64,000 bases of DNA from Janthinobacterium sp051380875 (lineage in GTDB: Bacteria > Pseudomonadota > Gammaproteobacteria > Burkholderiales > Burkholderiaceae_D), in the NCBI RefSeq assembly GCF_051380875.1, contig NZ_JBNYXW010000004.1:62001-126000 (forward strand), in the 5' to 3' direction. Below, one piece after another: positions 16,993-25,301 of the stretch (the first letter of the stretch is position 1; each line of letters begins with the position of its first letter). The position numbers were made by a program, and so were the translations under genes. Under the pieces are notes generated by a model that ran no database searches, was not told the origin of the DNA, and saw nothing but the letters and a program-made list of their open reading frames with translations.

Positions 16993-17283
16993 TTAAAGAT
17001 CGTTTGCGCGGACCGAAGACGGGTGCCGGCACAATGGCATCACTTCGATCTGCATGTACGGATACAAGGGCAGCGACATCAGCAGCGCATGCAGCTCCTC
17101 GTTGCCGGCAACGTCGAAGATGCTGACGTTGGCGTACTGTCCGGCGATACGCCACAGGTGGCGCCATTTGCCTTCTTCCTGCAGGCGCTGCGCTAATGCT
17201 TTTTCTTCTTTTTTCAGCACGTCGGCCTGTTCGGTCGGCATGCCTGGTGGTATTTTTACATCCATTCTGACGTGAAATAACAT
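16993..17283 (-). CDS. catC: muconolactone delta-isomerase
   Basis: A 96-residue protein opening MLFHVRMDVKIP, the typical start of muconolactone isomerase, with the YPYMQIEVMPLCRHPSS C-terminal segment of the family. It converts muconolactone to 3-oxoadipate enol-lactone and normally forms a decamer. ATG 17283 with AAGGAGAAA just upstream is chosen; the open frame runs further upstream into catB but without the family sequence. It is 14 bases after catB. Confidence 0.96.
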   Translation of the reverse strand: MLFHVRMDVKIPPGMPTEQADVLKKEEKALAQRLQEEGKWRHLWRIAGQYANVSIFDVAGNEELHALLMSLPLYPYMQIEVMPLCRHPSSVRANDL

Positions 17284-17297
17284 GGGTTTCTCCTTGT

Positions 17298-18407
17298 TTA
17301 ACGGCGCGCCAGGCGGCGCAGTTTGTCGGTGTCGACCTGCACCCCGAGGCCGGGACCGGTGGGTACTTGCAGCATGAAGTCGCGGTATACCAGCGGTTCG
17401 CGCAGGATTTCCTCGGTCAGCAGCAAGGGGCCGAACAATTCCGTGTCCCACGACAGGTCGGCGAAGGTGGCGCACAGGTGGGCGCTGGCAGCCGTGCCGA
17501 TGCTGCCTTCGAGCATGGTGCCGCCATACAGGCCGATGCCGGCCAGCTGCGCCACGGTGGCTACCTGCTGGGCGGGAATCAGGCCGCCGGACTGGGTGAT
17601 CTTCACGGCGTAGACATCGGCGCTGTTGGCGCGCGCCAGCCTGAATGCATCGATGGGGCCGTGCAGCGCTTCATCGGCCATGATGGCGACGTCAAAGCGT
17701 GCGGCCAGGCGCCCCAGAGCGGCCGTGTTGTCGGCGCGCACGGGCTGTTCGATCAGGTCCACGCCGCCGTCTTGCAGCGCAGAGATGCCGCGCACCGCTT
17801 CGAGCTCGCTCCAGGCCTGGTTGACGTCGACCCGCACGCTGGCCGCATCACCCAGGGCGCGCTTGATGGCCAGCACATGCGAGACATCGTCGGCCACGCT
17901 GCGCGAACCGATTTTCAGCTTGAAGATGCGGTGGCGGCGCAGTTCCAGCATCTGCTGCGCTTCGGCGATGTCTTGCGCCGTGTCGCCGCTGGCCAGGGTC
18001 CAGGCGACAGGCAGCGCATCGCGCACCCGGCCGCCCAGCAGTTCGCTGAGGGGCACGCCCAGGCGTTGGCCTTGCGCATCGAGCAGTGCCGTCTCGATCG
18101 CGCACTTGGCGAAGCGGTTGCCCTGGATGGTCTTGCGTACTTTCGCCATGGCCTTGGCCACGGCACTGGCGTCCATGCCGACCAGCAGCGGCGCGATATG
18201 CGTCTCGATATTGGTCTTGATGCTCTCGGGGCTCTCTTCGCCATAGTTCAAGCCGCCGATGGTGGTGGCCTCGCCCCAGCCTTCGATGCCGTCGGCGCAA
18301 CGCACGCGCACCAGCACCAGGGTCTGCGACTTCATGGTGGCCACCGACATCTTGTGCGCCCGGATCGTCGGTACGTCGGCGAGAATGGTTTCTATGCTGA
18401 GTATCAT
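17298..18407 (-). CDS. catB: muconate cycloisomerase
   Basis: A 369-residue enolase-superfamily enzyme converting cis,cis-muconate to muconolactone. Catalytic Lys165 in the KLK motif and metal ligands Asp194, Glu220 and Asp245 are present with the same spacing as in Pseudomonas CatB. The open frame extends to 18491, but ATG 18407 fits the family start (MILSIETILADVPTIR) and leaves the operator region free. It is the first gene of the catBCA-benABCD-pcaD operon and diverges from the regulator. Confidence 0.95.
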   Translation of the reverse strand: MILSIETILADVPTIRAHKMSVATMKSQTLVLVRVRCADGIEGWGEATTIGGLNYGEESPESIKTNIETHIAPLLVGMDASAVAKAMAKVRKTIQGNRFAKCAIETALLDAQGQRLGVPLSELLGGRVRDALPVAWTLASGDTAQDIAEAQQMLELRRHRIFKLKIGSRSVADDVSHVLAIKRALGDAASVRVDVNQAWSELEAVRGISALQDGGVDLIEQPVRADNTAALGRLAARFDVAIMADEALHGPIDAFRLARANSADVYAVKITQSGGLIPAQQVATVAQLAGIGLYGGTMLEGSIGTAASAHLCATFADLSWDTELFGPLLLTEEILREPLVYRDFMLQVPTGPGLGVQVDTDKLRRLARR

Positions 18408-18468
18408 ATTTAATTTGTATAATGTGGGCAGGTATATGTACGATATTCCCCAATTTACCCCACGTCCA
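18408..18468 (-). promoter_or_regulatory. catB promoter and leader region
   Basis: AT-rich stretch of 61 bases between the operator and the catB start. A -10-like TATACA can be read on the minus strand at about 18417-18422, with no good -35 box, as expected for a promoter that depends on a LysR-type activator bound just upstream. The exact start of transcription cannot be fixed by eye. Confidence 0.45.
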
Positions 18469-18505
18469 ACACTGTTTTGGTATGGCTTCAATACTTAGAA
18501 GGTAT
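18469..18505. promoter_or_regulatory. paired CatR/BenM operator between catR and catB
   Basis: Two 15-bp LysR sites separated by 7 bp: ACAC-N7-GTAT at 18469-18483 (ATAC-N7-GTGT when read toward catB) and a perfect ATAC-N7-GTAT dyad, ATACTTAGAAGGTAT, at 18491-18505. These are the same two half-site patterns described for Acinetobacter BenM/CatM sites 2 and 1. The perfect dyad ends 2 bases before the catR ATG, so binding should also repress catR itself. The same arrangement occurs in front of benE. Confidence 0.85.
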
Positions 18506-18507
18506 AT

Positions 18508-19422
18508 ATGGAACTACGTCACTTACGCTACTTCGTCGCTGTTGCTGAAGAGAAAAATTTCACGCGGGCGGCCGAGCGTCTGCATATCGCGCAGCCACCC
18601 CTGAGCCGCCAGATCCAGCAGCTGGAAGAGGAACTGGGGGTGCAGCTGATCGAAAAAGGTTCGCGGCCCCTGCGCCTGACCGAGGCGGGGCGCTTTTTTT
18701 ATGCCCATGCGCAGGAGCTGCTGGCCAAGGCGGCCGACCTGAAGACCATGACCCAGCGCGTCGGCAAGATCGACCGCACCTTGTCGATCGGCTTCGTCGC
18801 GTCCACGCTGTACGGCCTGCTGCCCGAGATCGTGCGGCGCTTCCGCGAACGCTATCAGGCCGTGGAGATCAGTTTCCATGAGATGACGACCATGGAGCAG
18901 TTGACGGCCTTGAAGGAAGGGCGCATCGATGTGGGTTTCGGCCGGCTGAGAAAAGAAGATGCCGCGATTCGCCGCATCGTGCTGCGCGAGGAGCCGCTGA
19001 TCGTGGCGCTGCCCATGGGCCACCGCCTGGCGGCGCAGGAGGGACCGTTGAAAATGAACGACCTGCTGCACGATCCGCTCATCGTGTACCCGAAGGCGCC
19101 CCGTCCCAGCTTTGCCGACCAGGTGCTGGCCATTTTCAGCGACCGCATGCTGGTGCCCGAACAGGTGATCGAGGTGCGCGAGCTGCAGATCGCCATCGGC
19201 CTGGTAGGCGCGGGCCAGGGCATCGCCATCGTGCCCAACAGCCTGCATGGCATGAAACGCAATGATGTCGTGTACCGCTCCATCGACGACCGGCAAGCCG
19301 TCTCGCCCATCATTTTCAGCGTGCGGCTGATGGACCGCTCGGAAGAGCTGGCCAATATGCTCAGCGTGATTTACGAAATTTACGATGCCAGCAAGCTGCC
19401 CCACGTGAAGGAAGTTCTGTAA
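18508..19422 (+). CDS. catR: LysR-type regulator of benzoate/catechol degradation
   Basis: A 304-residue LysR regulator with an N-terminal winged-helix (residues 1-60, MELRHLRYFVAVAEE...AQPPLSRQI) and a periplasmic-binding-like effector domain. Its start, length and effector-domain segments such as LYGLLPEI and GFGRL resemble Acinetobacter BenM/CatM, which respond to cis,cis-muconate (and benzoate for BenM). It is divergent from catB with the paired operator between. Whether it senses benzoate, muconate or both cannot be decided, so benM is an equally good name. Confidence 0.9.
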   Translation: MELRHLRYFVAVAEEKNFTRAAERLHIAQPPLSRQIQQLEEELGVQLIEKGSRPLRLTEAGRFFYAHAQELLAKAADLKTMTQRVGKIDRTLSIGFVASTLYGLLPEIVRRFRERYQAVEISFHEMTTMEQLTALKEGRIDVGFGRLRKEDAAIRRIVLREEPLIVALPMGHRLAAQEGPLKMNDLLHDPLIVYPKAPRPSFADQVLAIFSDRMLVPEQVIEVRELQIAIGLVGAGQGIAIVPNSLHGMKRNDVVYRSIDDRQAVSPIIFSVRLMDRSEELANMLSVIYEIYDASKLPHVKEVL

Positions 19423-19443
19423 CCATCCCATGGGGCAGTCAAA

Positions 19444-19598
19444 GCGCGCTTAGAACGCGTGCTGCCGGCCGCGTTGGCGTTCGTCGTGTAGGCCACGCCC
19501 AGGTCGAGCGGGCCGTACAGCGTGACTTACTGGGCCTGTGCCCCCGTGCAGAGGCATCCCGCCGCGACGAGCGCCGCGCCGGCTGTGGTTTTTTTCAT
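19444..19598 (-). pseudogene. remnant of a Gram-negative porin gene
   Basis: Reading from ATG 19598, a complete signal peptide (MKKTTAGAALVA...GAQAQ) is followed at once by an in-frame TAA (19527-19529), and past the stop the same frame continues VTLYGPLDLGVAYTTNANAAG, the canonical N-terminus of a betaproteobacterial trimeric porin. Homology ends near 19444, about 20 bases after the catR stop, so the rest of the porin is gone. The remnant lies just downstream of benK, where a benzoate-inducible porin would be expected. Confidence 0.82.
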
Positions 19599-19632
19599 GC
19601 CTGCCTCCGTGTTGTGGTGTTGTGGGTGCTGT

Positions 19633-21012
19633 TTATTTGGCGGCTGCGGCGTTGTTTTTTGACACATTTGGCAGCCCCTGCACCGCCGGTGCGGCGTGCG
19701 CGGAGGCGGAGGCGGAGCGGCCATGGCGTATCAACGAGACGGCAATGACAGCAATCACGGCGGGAATGGCGATGGCCATGAAGTTTTGCTCCAGCGGCAG
19801 CGCCATGCCAACCAGGGTGCCAATGGCGATTGGTGCCAGGATGGCGCCGCTGCGGCCAACACCGGAAGCCCAGCCGATGCCGGTCGAGCGTATCGCCATC
19901 GGATAGAATTGGCCCGCATAGGCATAGGTGACGATTTGCGTGCCGATGGTTGACGCGCCGGCCAGGCCAACGAGCAGGAACAGGACTTCCGTCGATACCT
20001 TGAAACCCAGCAGGGTGATCGAGACGGCCGCCAGCGCGTACATCCCGATCAGCACGTATTTAATGTTGAAGCGGTCGGCCAGCCAGCCGCCACCCACCGC
20101 GCCGATGACCGCGCCGAAGTTCAGTACCAGCACGAATGTCAGCGCGGAACCCAGGCTGTAGCCGGCGCCGGCCATCAGCTTGGTGAGCCAGGAACTGAGC
20201 GCGTAGACCATGAACAGGCACATGAAAAAGGCGATCCAGAACATCGCCGTGCTGAAGCCCCGGCCATCCTGGAACAGCTTGCCGATGGGAGCGCCTTCTG
20301 CGCGGTCTTGCGAGGGCAGGGCGAAGCGGTCGCCCGCATCGGGGCGGTACGACGGTTCCATGCGCGCGACGATCTGCTTGAGTTCATCGAGGCGGTTTTC
20401 GCGGATCAGGAAGGGCATCGATTCAGGCATGCTTTTCAAGATGAAGGGTATCAGTACCACGGGCAGGCCGGCAGCGAGGAAGACGGATGACCAGCCATAC
20501 GCTTCCAGCAAGCCCTTGCCCAGCAAAGCGGCAAGCATGCCGCCGACGGCGTAGCCGCTGAACATCAGGGTGACCATGGTGGCGCGGATTTTCTTTGGCG
20601 AGTATTCGGTCATCTGCGCCACCACGTTGGGCATCACGCCGCCGATGCCCAGGCCGGCCAGGAAGCGCATGGCGCTGAAGGTGTAGGGGTCGTGGGTGAA
20701 GCCCGCCGCCGCCGTGAAAATGCTGAACAGCGCGATGCAGATGGCGATCGCCTTGCGCCGCCCGATGCGGTCGGCGATGGTGCCCATGAAGATGGCGCCG
20801 AACATCATGCCAAACAGCGCGGAACTGATCATGAAGCCTGCGTTTTGCGCCGTCACGCCCATGTCCTTCATGATCGAAGGTAGGGCGATGCCGGCCACGG
20901 CAAGGTCGTAGCCGTCGCAGATGATGATGATGGCGCACCACAGCAGCACGCCGGCATGGAAGCGGTTGAAGCGTGCCCGGTCGGATAATTCGTGTACATC
21001 GATCTGTCGCAT
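19633..21012 (-). CDS. benK: aromatic acid:H+ symporter (BenK-like MFS)
   Basis: A 459-residue, 12-helix MFS transporter of the AAHS family. Helix 1 carries the DGYD motif (IIICDGYDLAVAG) typical of BenK and PcaK, followed by the loop motif GTIADRIGRRK, and a second one (GGWLADRF) in the C-terminal half. ATG 21012 is chosen over the upstream start. It lies 96 bases after benE on the same strand and probably shares its promoter. Benzoate is the likely substrate from context; 4-hydroxybenzoate (PcaK) or muconate cannot be excluded from sequence. Confidence 0.83.
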   Translation of the reverse strand: MRQIDVHELSDRARFNRFHAGVLLWCAIIIICDGYDLAVAGIALPSIMKDMGVTAQNAGFMISSALFGMMFGAIFMGTIADRIGRRKAIAICIALFSIFTAAAGFTHDPYTFSAMRFLAGLGIGGVMPNVVAQMTEYSPKKIRATMVTLMFSGYAVGGMLAALLGKGLLEAYGWSSVFLAAGLPVVLIPFILKSMPESMPFLIRENRLDELKQIVARMEPSYRPDAGDRFALPSQDRAEGAPIGKLFQDGRGFSTAMFWIAFFMCLFMVYALSSWLTKLMAGAGYSLGSALTFVLVLNFGAVIGAVGGGWLADRFNIKYVLIGMYALAAVSITLLGFKVSTEVLFLLVGLAGASTIGTQIVTYAYAGQFYPMAIRSTGIGWASGVGRSGAILAPIAIGTLVGMALPLEQNFMAIAIPAVIAVIAVSLIRHGRSASASAHAAPAVQGLPNVSKNNAAAAK

Positions 21013-21108
21013 GATGATGGTCTCTTTCGTATTTTTATAGGTAGGCGTGATGCTGGGGTGCGACCCGGACGGCTGTCCGGGCATGGGAAAAAATAGTGTG
21101 GGGTATTC

Positions 21109-22368
21109 TCAGGTGGGCGGCGTGGCCTGCCGTCGTTTGCCATGCAGAACCCAGTAGGCAAGCATGCCGATGAGGATGCCCCAGAAGGCCGAACCCAGGC
21201 CCAGGAAACTCATGCCGGAAGCAGTCGCCAAAAAGGTGATGATGGCCGCCTCGCGGTGATCGTCGGCAGCTGCCACGCCGACGAGGTTGACGGTAATGGC
21301 GCCCAGCAGGGCCAGGCCGGCCAGCGTGGCTACCAATTCGCGCGGCAGGGCGGCGAACAGCATGACCAGCGAACCGCCGCACAATCCCGCGAGCAGGTAG
21401 AACAGGCCATTGGCCACGCCGGCGATGTAGCGGCGCGCCGGATCTTCATGCGCGTCGCGCCCCGTGCACATGGCGGCGGTGATGGCGGCGATGGCGATGG
21501 TGATGCCGCCGACGCAAGCCACGGCCAGCGAGGCGACGCTGCTTGCCGTAAGGATGGGGCGTACCTGGTTTGGGTAGCCGGCCCCCCTGAGGACGGCCAT
21601 CCCGGGCAGGTATTGTCCCGTCAAGGTCGTCAGCACCAGTGGCAGCGCCAGGCTGAAGGTGCTGGCCCACGACCAGGCTGGCATGATGAGCTGCGGAGTC
21701 GCCAGTTCGAGTTTGACGCCCTCAAAATGTGTTTGTCCGCTGGCCCAGGCCAGCAGCGCGCCTGCGAGCAACAGCAGCACGATGCAATAACGTGGCAGCA
21801 GGCGCTTGAACACCAGGTAGGCGGCGATCATGCCGCAGCTCAGCACCGGCAGCGAGCCGATGGCCTTGAAGGCATTCAGGCCGAAGGGCAGCAGGATGCC
21901 CGCCATCATGCCGCTGGCCACGCCCTTGGGAATGGCCGCCATCAGCTTGTCGAATTGCCCGGACAGGCCGATGGCCAGCAGGATGGCCGCCGCCGTGATG
22001 TAGGCCCCCACTGCTTCCTGGATCGGCATGGCCGGGAACAGGGTGATGAGCAATGCGGTGCCGGGCGCCGACCAGGCCGTGATGACGGGGATGCGCAGTG
22101 TCCAGCTGAGGACGATGCCTGACAGTGCGGCGCCGATGGAGATACCCCATACCCACGACGCAAACATCGCGTTCGACATCTGTCCCGCTTGCGCCGCCTG
22201 GTAGAAAATCGCCAGCGGCCCCGCGTACGAGATGAGCACGGCGAGGAAGCCGGCGGCGACCGCCGAGAGCGACCAGTCGCGCAGGCGCAGGCCCGTGCTT
22301 GGCGCGATGGCCTGTTGCACCTGGCAAGGCGGCAGGCAGGACTGGCGCTGTTTAATGCTGTGCGGCAA
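21109..22368 (-). CDS. benE: benzoate transporter BenE
   Basis: A 419-residue membrane protein of the BenE family (11-12 helices), rich in GITIAIAAITAAMCTG-like helix segments. The TTG at 22368 is preferred as start: AAGG stands 7 bases before it, and the distance to the operator (61 bp) then matches that of catB (62 bp). The alternative ATG 22413 would leave only 15 bp to the operator. Together with benK it provides benzoate uptake, apparently under the same regulator as the catabolic operon. Confidence 0.88.
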   Translation of the reverse strand: MPHSIKQRQSCLPPCQVQQAIAPSTGLRLRDWSLSAVAAGFLAVLISYAGPLAIFYQAAQAGQMSNAMFASWVWGISIGAALSGIVLSWTLRIPVITAWSAPGTALLITLFPAMPIQEAVGAYITAAAILLAIGLSGQFDKLMAAIPKGVASGMMAGILLPFGLNAFKAIGSLPVLSCGMIAAYLVFKRLLPRYCIVLLLLAGALLAWASGQTHFEGVKLELATPQLIMPAWSWASTFSLALPLVLTTLTGQYLPGMAVLRGAGYPNQVRPILTASSVASLAVACVGGITIAIAAITAAMCTGRDAHEDPARRYIAGVANGLFYLLAGLCGGSLVMLFAALPRELVATLAGLALLGAITVNLVGVAAADDHREAAIITFLATASGMSFLGLGSAFWGILIGMLAYWVLHGKRRQATPPT

Positions 22369-22428
22369 GATATCACCTTTGCTGTTATCTGATATTTTGA
22401 GAGTAGATAACATCGCATGTGACGTCCA

Positions 22429-22465
22429 ACACCGATTGGGTATCCAGTCGATACTTAAAAGGTAT
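22429..22465. promoter_or_regulatory. paired CatR/BenM operator upstream of benE
   Basis: ACAC-N7-GTAT at 22429-22443 and ATAC-N7-GTAT (ATACTTAAAAGGTAT) at 22451-22465 with a 7-bp gap, the same geometry as at the catR-catB operator. The two regions also share the preceding ACGTCCAAC, so about 30 of 44 aligned bases are the same. No regulator gene is adjacent, so the site should be served in trans by the LysR protein encoded at 18508-19422. Confidence 0.83.
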
Positions 22466-22690
22466 GCCTCTTGCTGTGTATGGGGAAAGAGTCGCAGACT
22501 GGCCGGGAGTGGCGTGGATGTTGCTGCCCTGCGCGTGCATGCTTGTGGCCGGACGACCACGTAAAAATGCACTTTCCAAGGCCGCCGGGAAATGAGCAGG
22601 CAGGGAGTCGGCAAGGAGCCGGCAACGAGCAGAGAATGGCCGGGGTGTGTGGATGCCAGGCACCGGCCTTTGCATCAAGGCTGCGCACGC

Positions 22691-24784
22691 TTATTTCTTT
22701 TGCTGTTGCGCCTTCTTGATGTCCGCTTCGCTGACTTTTTTCGCTGGCGCGTGCGTCGCCGGCGAGGTGGGTGCCTTGCGCGTGGCGGTGGCTTGTGCCA
22801 TGACGGCGGCGCAGTCCGTATCGGGCGCCTTGTCGACGTTGATCAATGGCAAGAGTGCTGCGAGCGGCGTGACGATGGCGGCCAGGGCGACGGCGGCGCC
22901 TGCTTTCAGGGCCAGCGGTCCCTTGTAGGGGCCGACGTCCGGATCCTTGAACGTGCCTTTCGCATACAGCGGCGTGCGCAGCGAGATGATGCGGGCGCCC
23001 TTGGTGCGCGGGCGTACGTCCAGGTCGAGAGTCTCGTGCGCCAGGTTGACGTTGCCCGTCACATTCACGACGGCCGTGTCCGTGTCGAGCACGAAACGGC
23101 GCACATTGGCTTGGCCGTTCGTGACGGCGAAATCGCTGGCCAGGCAGTTCAGGTGCACCTGCTTGTCGCCGAAAACTTTCACGAAGACGGCGTTGGCCAG
23201 GTTCAGGCCGGCCAGTTCCAGCATGAACTGGCTGACGGAGCCTTCGCTGACGGTGGCCGCCAGTTCGCCATTCGCGCTGGCCAGCATGGCCGAGATGGAA
23301 TTGCCGTGGCCCGTCAGCGCTGCATCGCCATATACTTCGCCGAAGCTGGCCTGCATCGATTGCAGCTTGGGAAACAGTTCGCGTATCTTCAAATGGCGCG
23401 CCGCCACCTTCGCTTGCGCGGCGATGGTTTTCTGGCGCCCGTCGAGTGTAATGTTCGAGGTGATGTCGCCACCGGCCATGCCGAAGTTGAGCGGCGTCAA
23501 GCTCAGCACCTTATCCTTCATGTGCACATTGGCGACGATGTCGGTCAGGGGAATATCGTGCGTGCGCACCAGTTTCTTGCCGGTAAATTTCACGTCTGCA
23601 TCGAGTGCATCCCATTTGGCCGTATTGAACTGCTCCACGGGCAAGGCTTTATTGTCTGGCTGCACGGGTGCCTTGCCGCGCGCCTGTTTTTGCGCGTTGC
23701 TGTCGGCCCCGATAGTGGGGCCCAGGTCTTCCAGACGTAATTGCTGCGACGTCACTTCGCCGCGCAGCAGCGGACGCGGCTGGCGCGGCAAATATTGCAA
23801 GGTGCCGGCCAGGTCGCTCTTGCCCACGCTGCCCTTGAAGTTTTGATAGGTCCAGTTCCAGATGGCGCCGTCTTTCTTGCCCAGCAGCCGGCCCTTGGTG
23901 GCGTATTCCGGCGTTTCCGGCAGCAGCACGCCCGTCAGCGGGTACAGGTCGGCCATGCTGGCGCCGGCCAGGCTCAGCTGCAGATCGATGCCGGACAGTG
24001 AGCGCGGGTCCGTCAGGGTGCCGCTTATGCCGGCCTTGTTCTTGCCCAATACGGCATGGGCCTGCACGGGATACACCGTCTTGTCGCCGGTTAATGACAG
24101 CACGGCGCCCGCCTTGCCGCCGCCCGTCACGGGCGCCTTGCGGTAGCTGCCGCCCAGGGTGAATGCGATGCCGTATTTTTCCACCGGGGTGCTGCTTTGC
24201 GCGTCGCCCGGCGTGGCGTCGGGCACCGTCGAGCTGACCTTGGCGCGCACGTCCAGCGCGATGCCCTCGTCGAGGTAGCGGATGGCGCCGTCGCCGAAGG
24301 CCATGCGCTGGACTTCCACCTCCCATTGTGAGGGGCCATTGTCTTTGAAGGTCCAGCTATTGCTGCCATCGGCGCGCCGCTGCAGGGCGATGTTTGGTGT
24401 ATCGAGTGCCAGGTCCGTCAGTACCAGGCGGTGCTGCAGCAGGGGCAGGGGATGGATGAGCACGTCGATGCGCTTTGCGCTGGCCAGTTGCGGACCGGCC
24501 GTGACCCAGTCGGGATTGCTCATGCGCACGTCCTGGGCGCTGATGAGTGGGCGCGGCACATAGCGGCGCCAGCCTGGCTCGGTTTTCAAGCCTTGCTTCC
24601 ATTGCACCTGCAAGTCACCGGCGATGACGAAGGTGCGTCCCGTGCTTTCGGACACCGTGCGATTGATGTAGGGCCGCGCGCGGTTCCAGTCAAAGGTCAG
24701 CACAAGGATGACAAGCGTGACGAGGATGACGAGTACGGCGGCCAGGCTCCAGCCGAGGATTTTGAGCGGGGTTGCGCGTGTCAT
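22691..24784 (-). CDS. AsmA family protein
   Basis: A 697-residue protein with one N-terminal membrane segment (about residues 11-31) and a long periplasmic AsmA-type body, beginning with the conserved FDWNRARPYINRTVSE region and ending in the AsmA C-terminal beta domain (near 480-620), followed by a Lys/Ala-rich tail. Family members are bridge-like proteins implicated in phospholipid transport and outer-membrane assembly. It is monocistronic by position. It is not known from sequence which member (AsmA, YhjG, TamB-related) it corresponds to. Confidence 0.82.
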   Translation of the reverse strand: MTRATPLKILGWSLAAVLVILVTLVILVLTFDWNRARPYINRTVSESTGRTFVIAGDLQVQWKQGLKTEPGWRRYVPRPLISAQDVRMSNPDWVTAGPQLASAKRIDVLIHPLPLLQHRLVLTDLALDTPNIALQRRADGSNSWTFKDNGPSQWEVEVQRMAFGDGAIRYLDEGIALDVRAKVSSTVPDATPGDAQSSTPVEKYGIAFTLGGSYRKAPVTGGGKAGAVLSLTGDKTVYPVQAHAVLGKNKAGISGTLTDPRSLSGIDLQLSLAGASMADLYPLTGVLLPETPEYATKGRLLGKKDGAIWNWTYQNFKGSVGKSDLAGTLQYLPRQPRPLLRGEVTSQQLRLEDLGPTIGADSNAQKQARGKAPVQPDNKALPVEQFNTAKWDALDADVKFTGKKLVRTHDIPLTDIVANVHMKDKVLSLTPLNFGMAGGDITSNITLDGRQKTIAAQAKVAARHLKIRELFPKLQSMQASFGEVYGDAALTGHGNSISAMLASANGELAATVSEGSVSQFMLELAGLNLANAVFVKVFGDKQVHLNCLASDFAVTNGQANVRRFVLDTDTAVVNVTGNVNLAHETLDLDVRPRTKGARIISLRTPLYAKGTFKDPDVGPYKGPLALKAGAAVALAAIVTPLAALLPLINVDKAPDTDCAAVMAQATATRKAPTSPATHAPAKKVSEADIKKAQQQKK

Positions 24785-24884
24785 GGGAAGCCAATCTCGA
24801 TGATTTTTTCTTCAATCTAGTCCGATTATCCATGCCGGTCGGTGCGCTGGGTTACGTAAGAACCTGACGCAAAAATTCAGGTGG

Positions 24885-24924
24885 CTGACATTGATTCCAT
24901 AATTCAATTATTATTGAATTATGG
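24885..24924 (+). promoter_or_regulatory. ars promoter with perfect palindromic operator
   Basis: A perfect inverted repeat with 12-bp arms, CCATAATTCAAT and ATTGAATTATGG, spans 24897-24924 around a 4-base centre. A promoter can be read as CTGACA (24885-24890), 18-bp spacer, TATTAT (24909-24914), so the -10 box lies in the palindrome. The right arm ends on the arsR ATG (24921). A repressor bound here would block RNA polymerase. Confidence 0.75.
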
Positions 24925-25301
24925 AAAATGAACACACAGTGATGACGCAGGCGGCGCCGTTGACGAGCGCGGCCGCCATTGCCTCCCTGGCCGCGCTGGC
25001 GCAGGAATCGCGGCTGGCCGTGTTCCGCCTGCTGGTGCAGACGGGGCCGCAAGGCATGGCCGCCACGAAAATCGCCGAAGCGCTGGCCATTGCGCCATCG
25101 TCTCTGTCGTTTCACCTGAAGGAATTGGCACATGCCAATCTGGTGACGGCGAGCAAGGCGGGGCGCTCTATCATCTACGCCGCCAATTACGCGGGCATGA
25201 ATGGGTTGCTGGCCTTTTTGACCGAGAACTGCTGCGCCGGTGCGCCTTGCTGTATTGGCAGCCTTGGCGAACCCACATTACCGAAGGAGAATATTGGATG
25301 A
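24921..25301 (+). CDS. arsR: ArsR family arsenical-responsive repressor
   Basis: A 126-residue winged-helix repressor. The DNA-binding region (SSLSFHLKELAHANLV, about 53-70) is typical, but the helix-3 CxC motif of the R773 ArsR is missing; instead a cysteine cluster near the C-terminus (ENCCAGAPCC, about 101-110) is the likely As(III) site, as in several other ArsR types. No ribosome-binding sequence precedes the ATG. It overlaps arsC by ATGA and heads the operon arsR-arsC-arsH. Confidence 0.85.
   Translation: MENEHTVMTQAAPLTSAAAIASLAALAQESRLAVFRLLVQTGPQGMAATKIAEALAIAPSSLSFHLKELAHANLVTASKAGRSIIYAANYAGMNGLLAFLTENCCAGAPCCIGSLGEPTLPKENIG

Noticed and set aside
17367..18413. A 348-codon + strand frame opposite catB
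   Set aside because: catB has all catalytic residues; the antisense frame shows no domain and overlaps the gene end to end.
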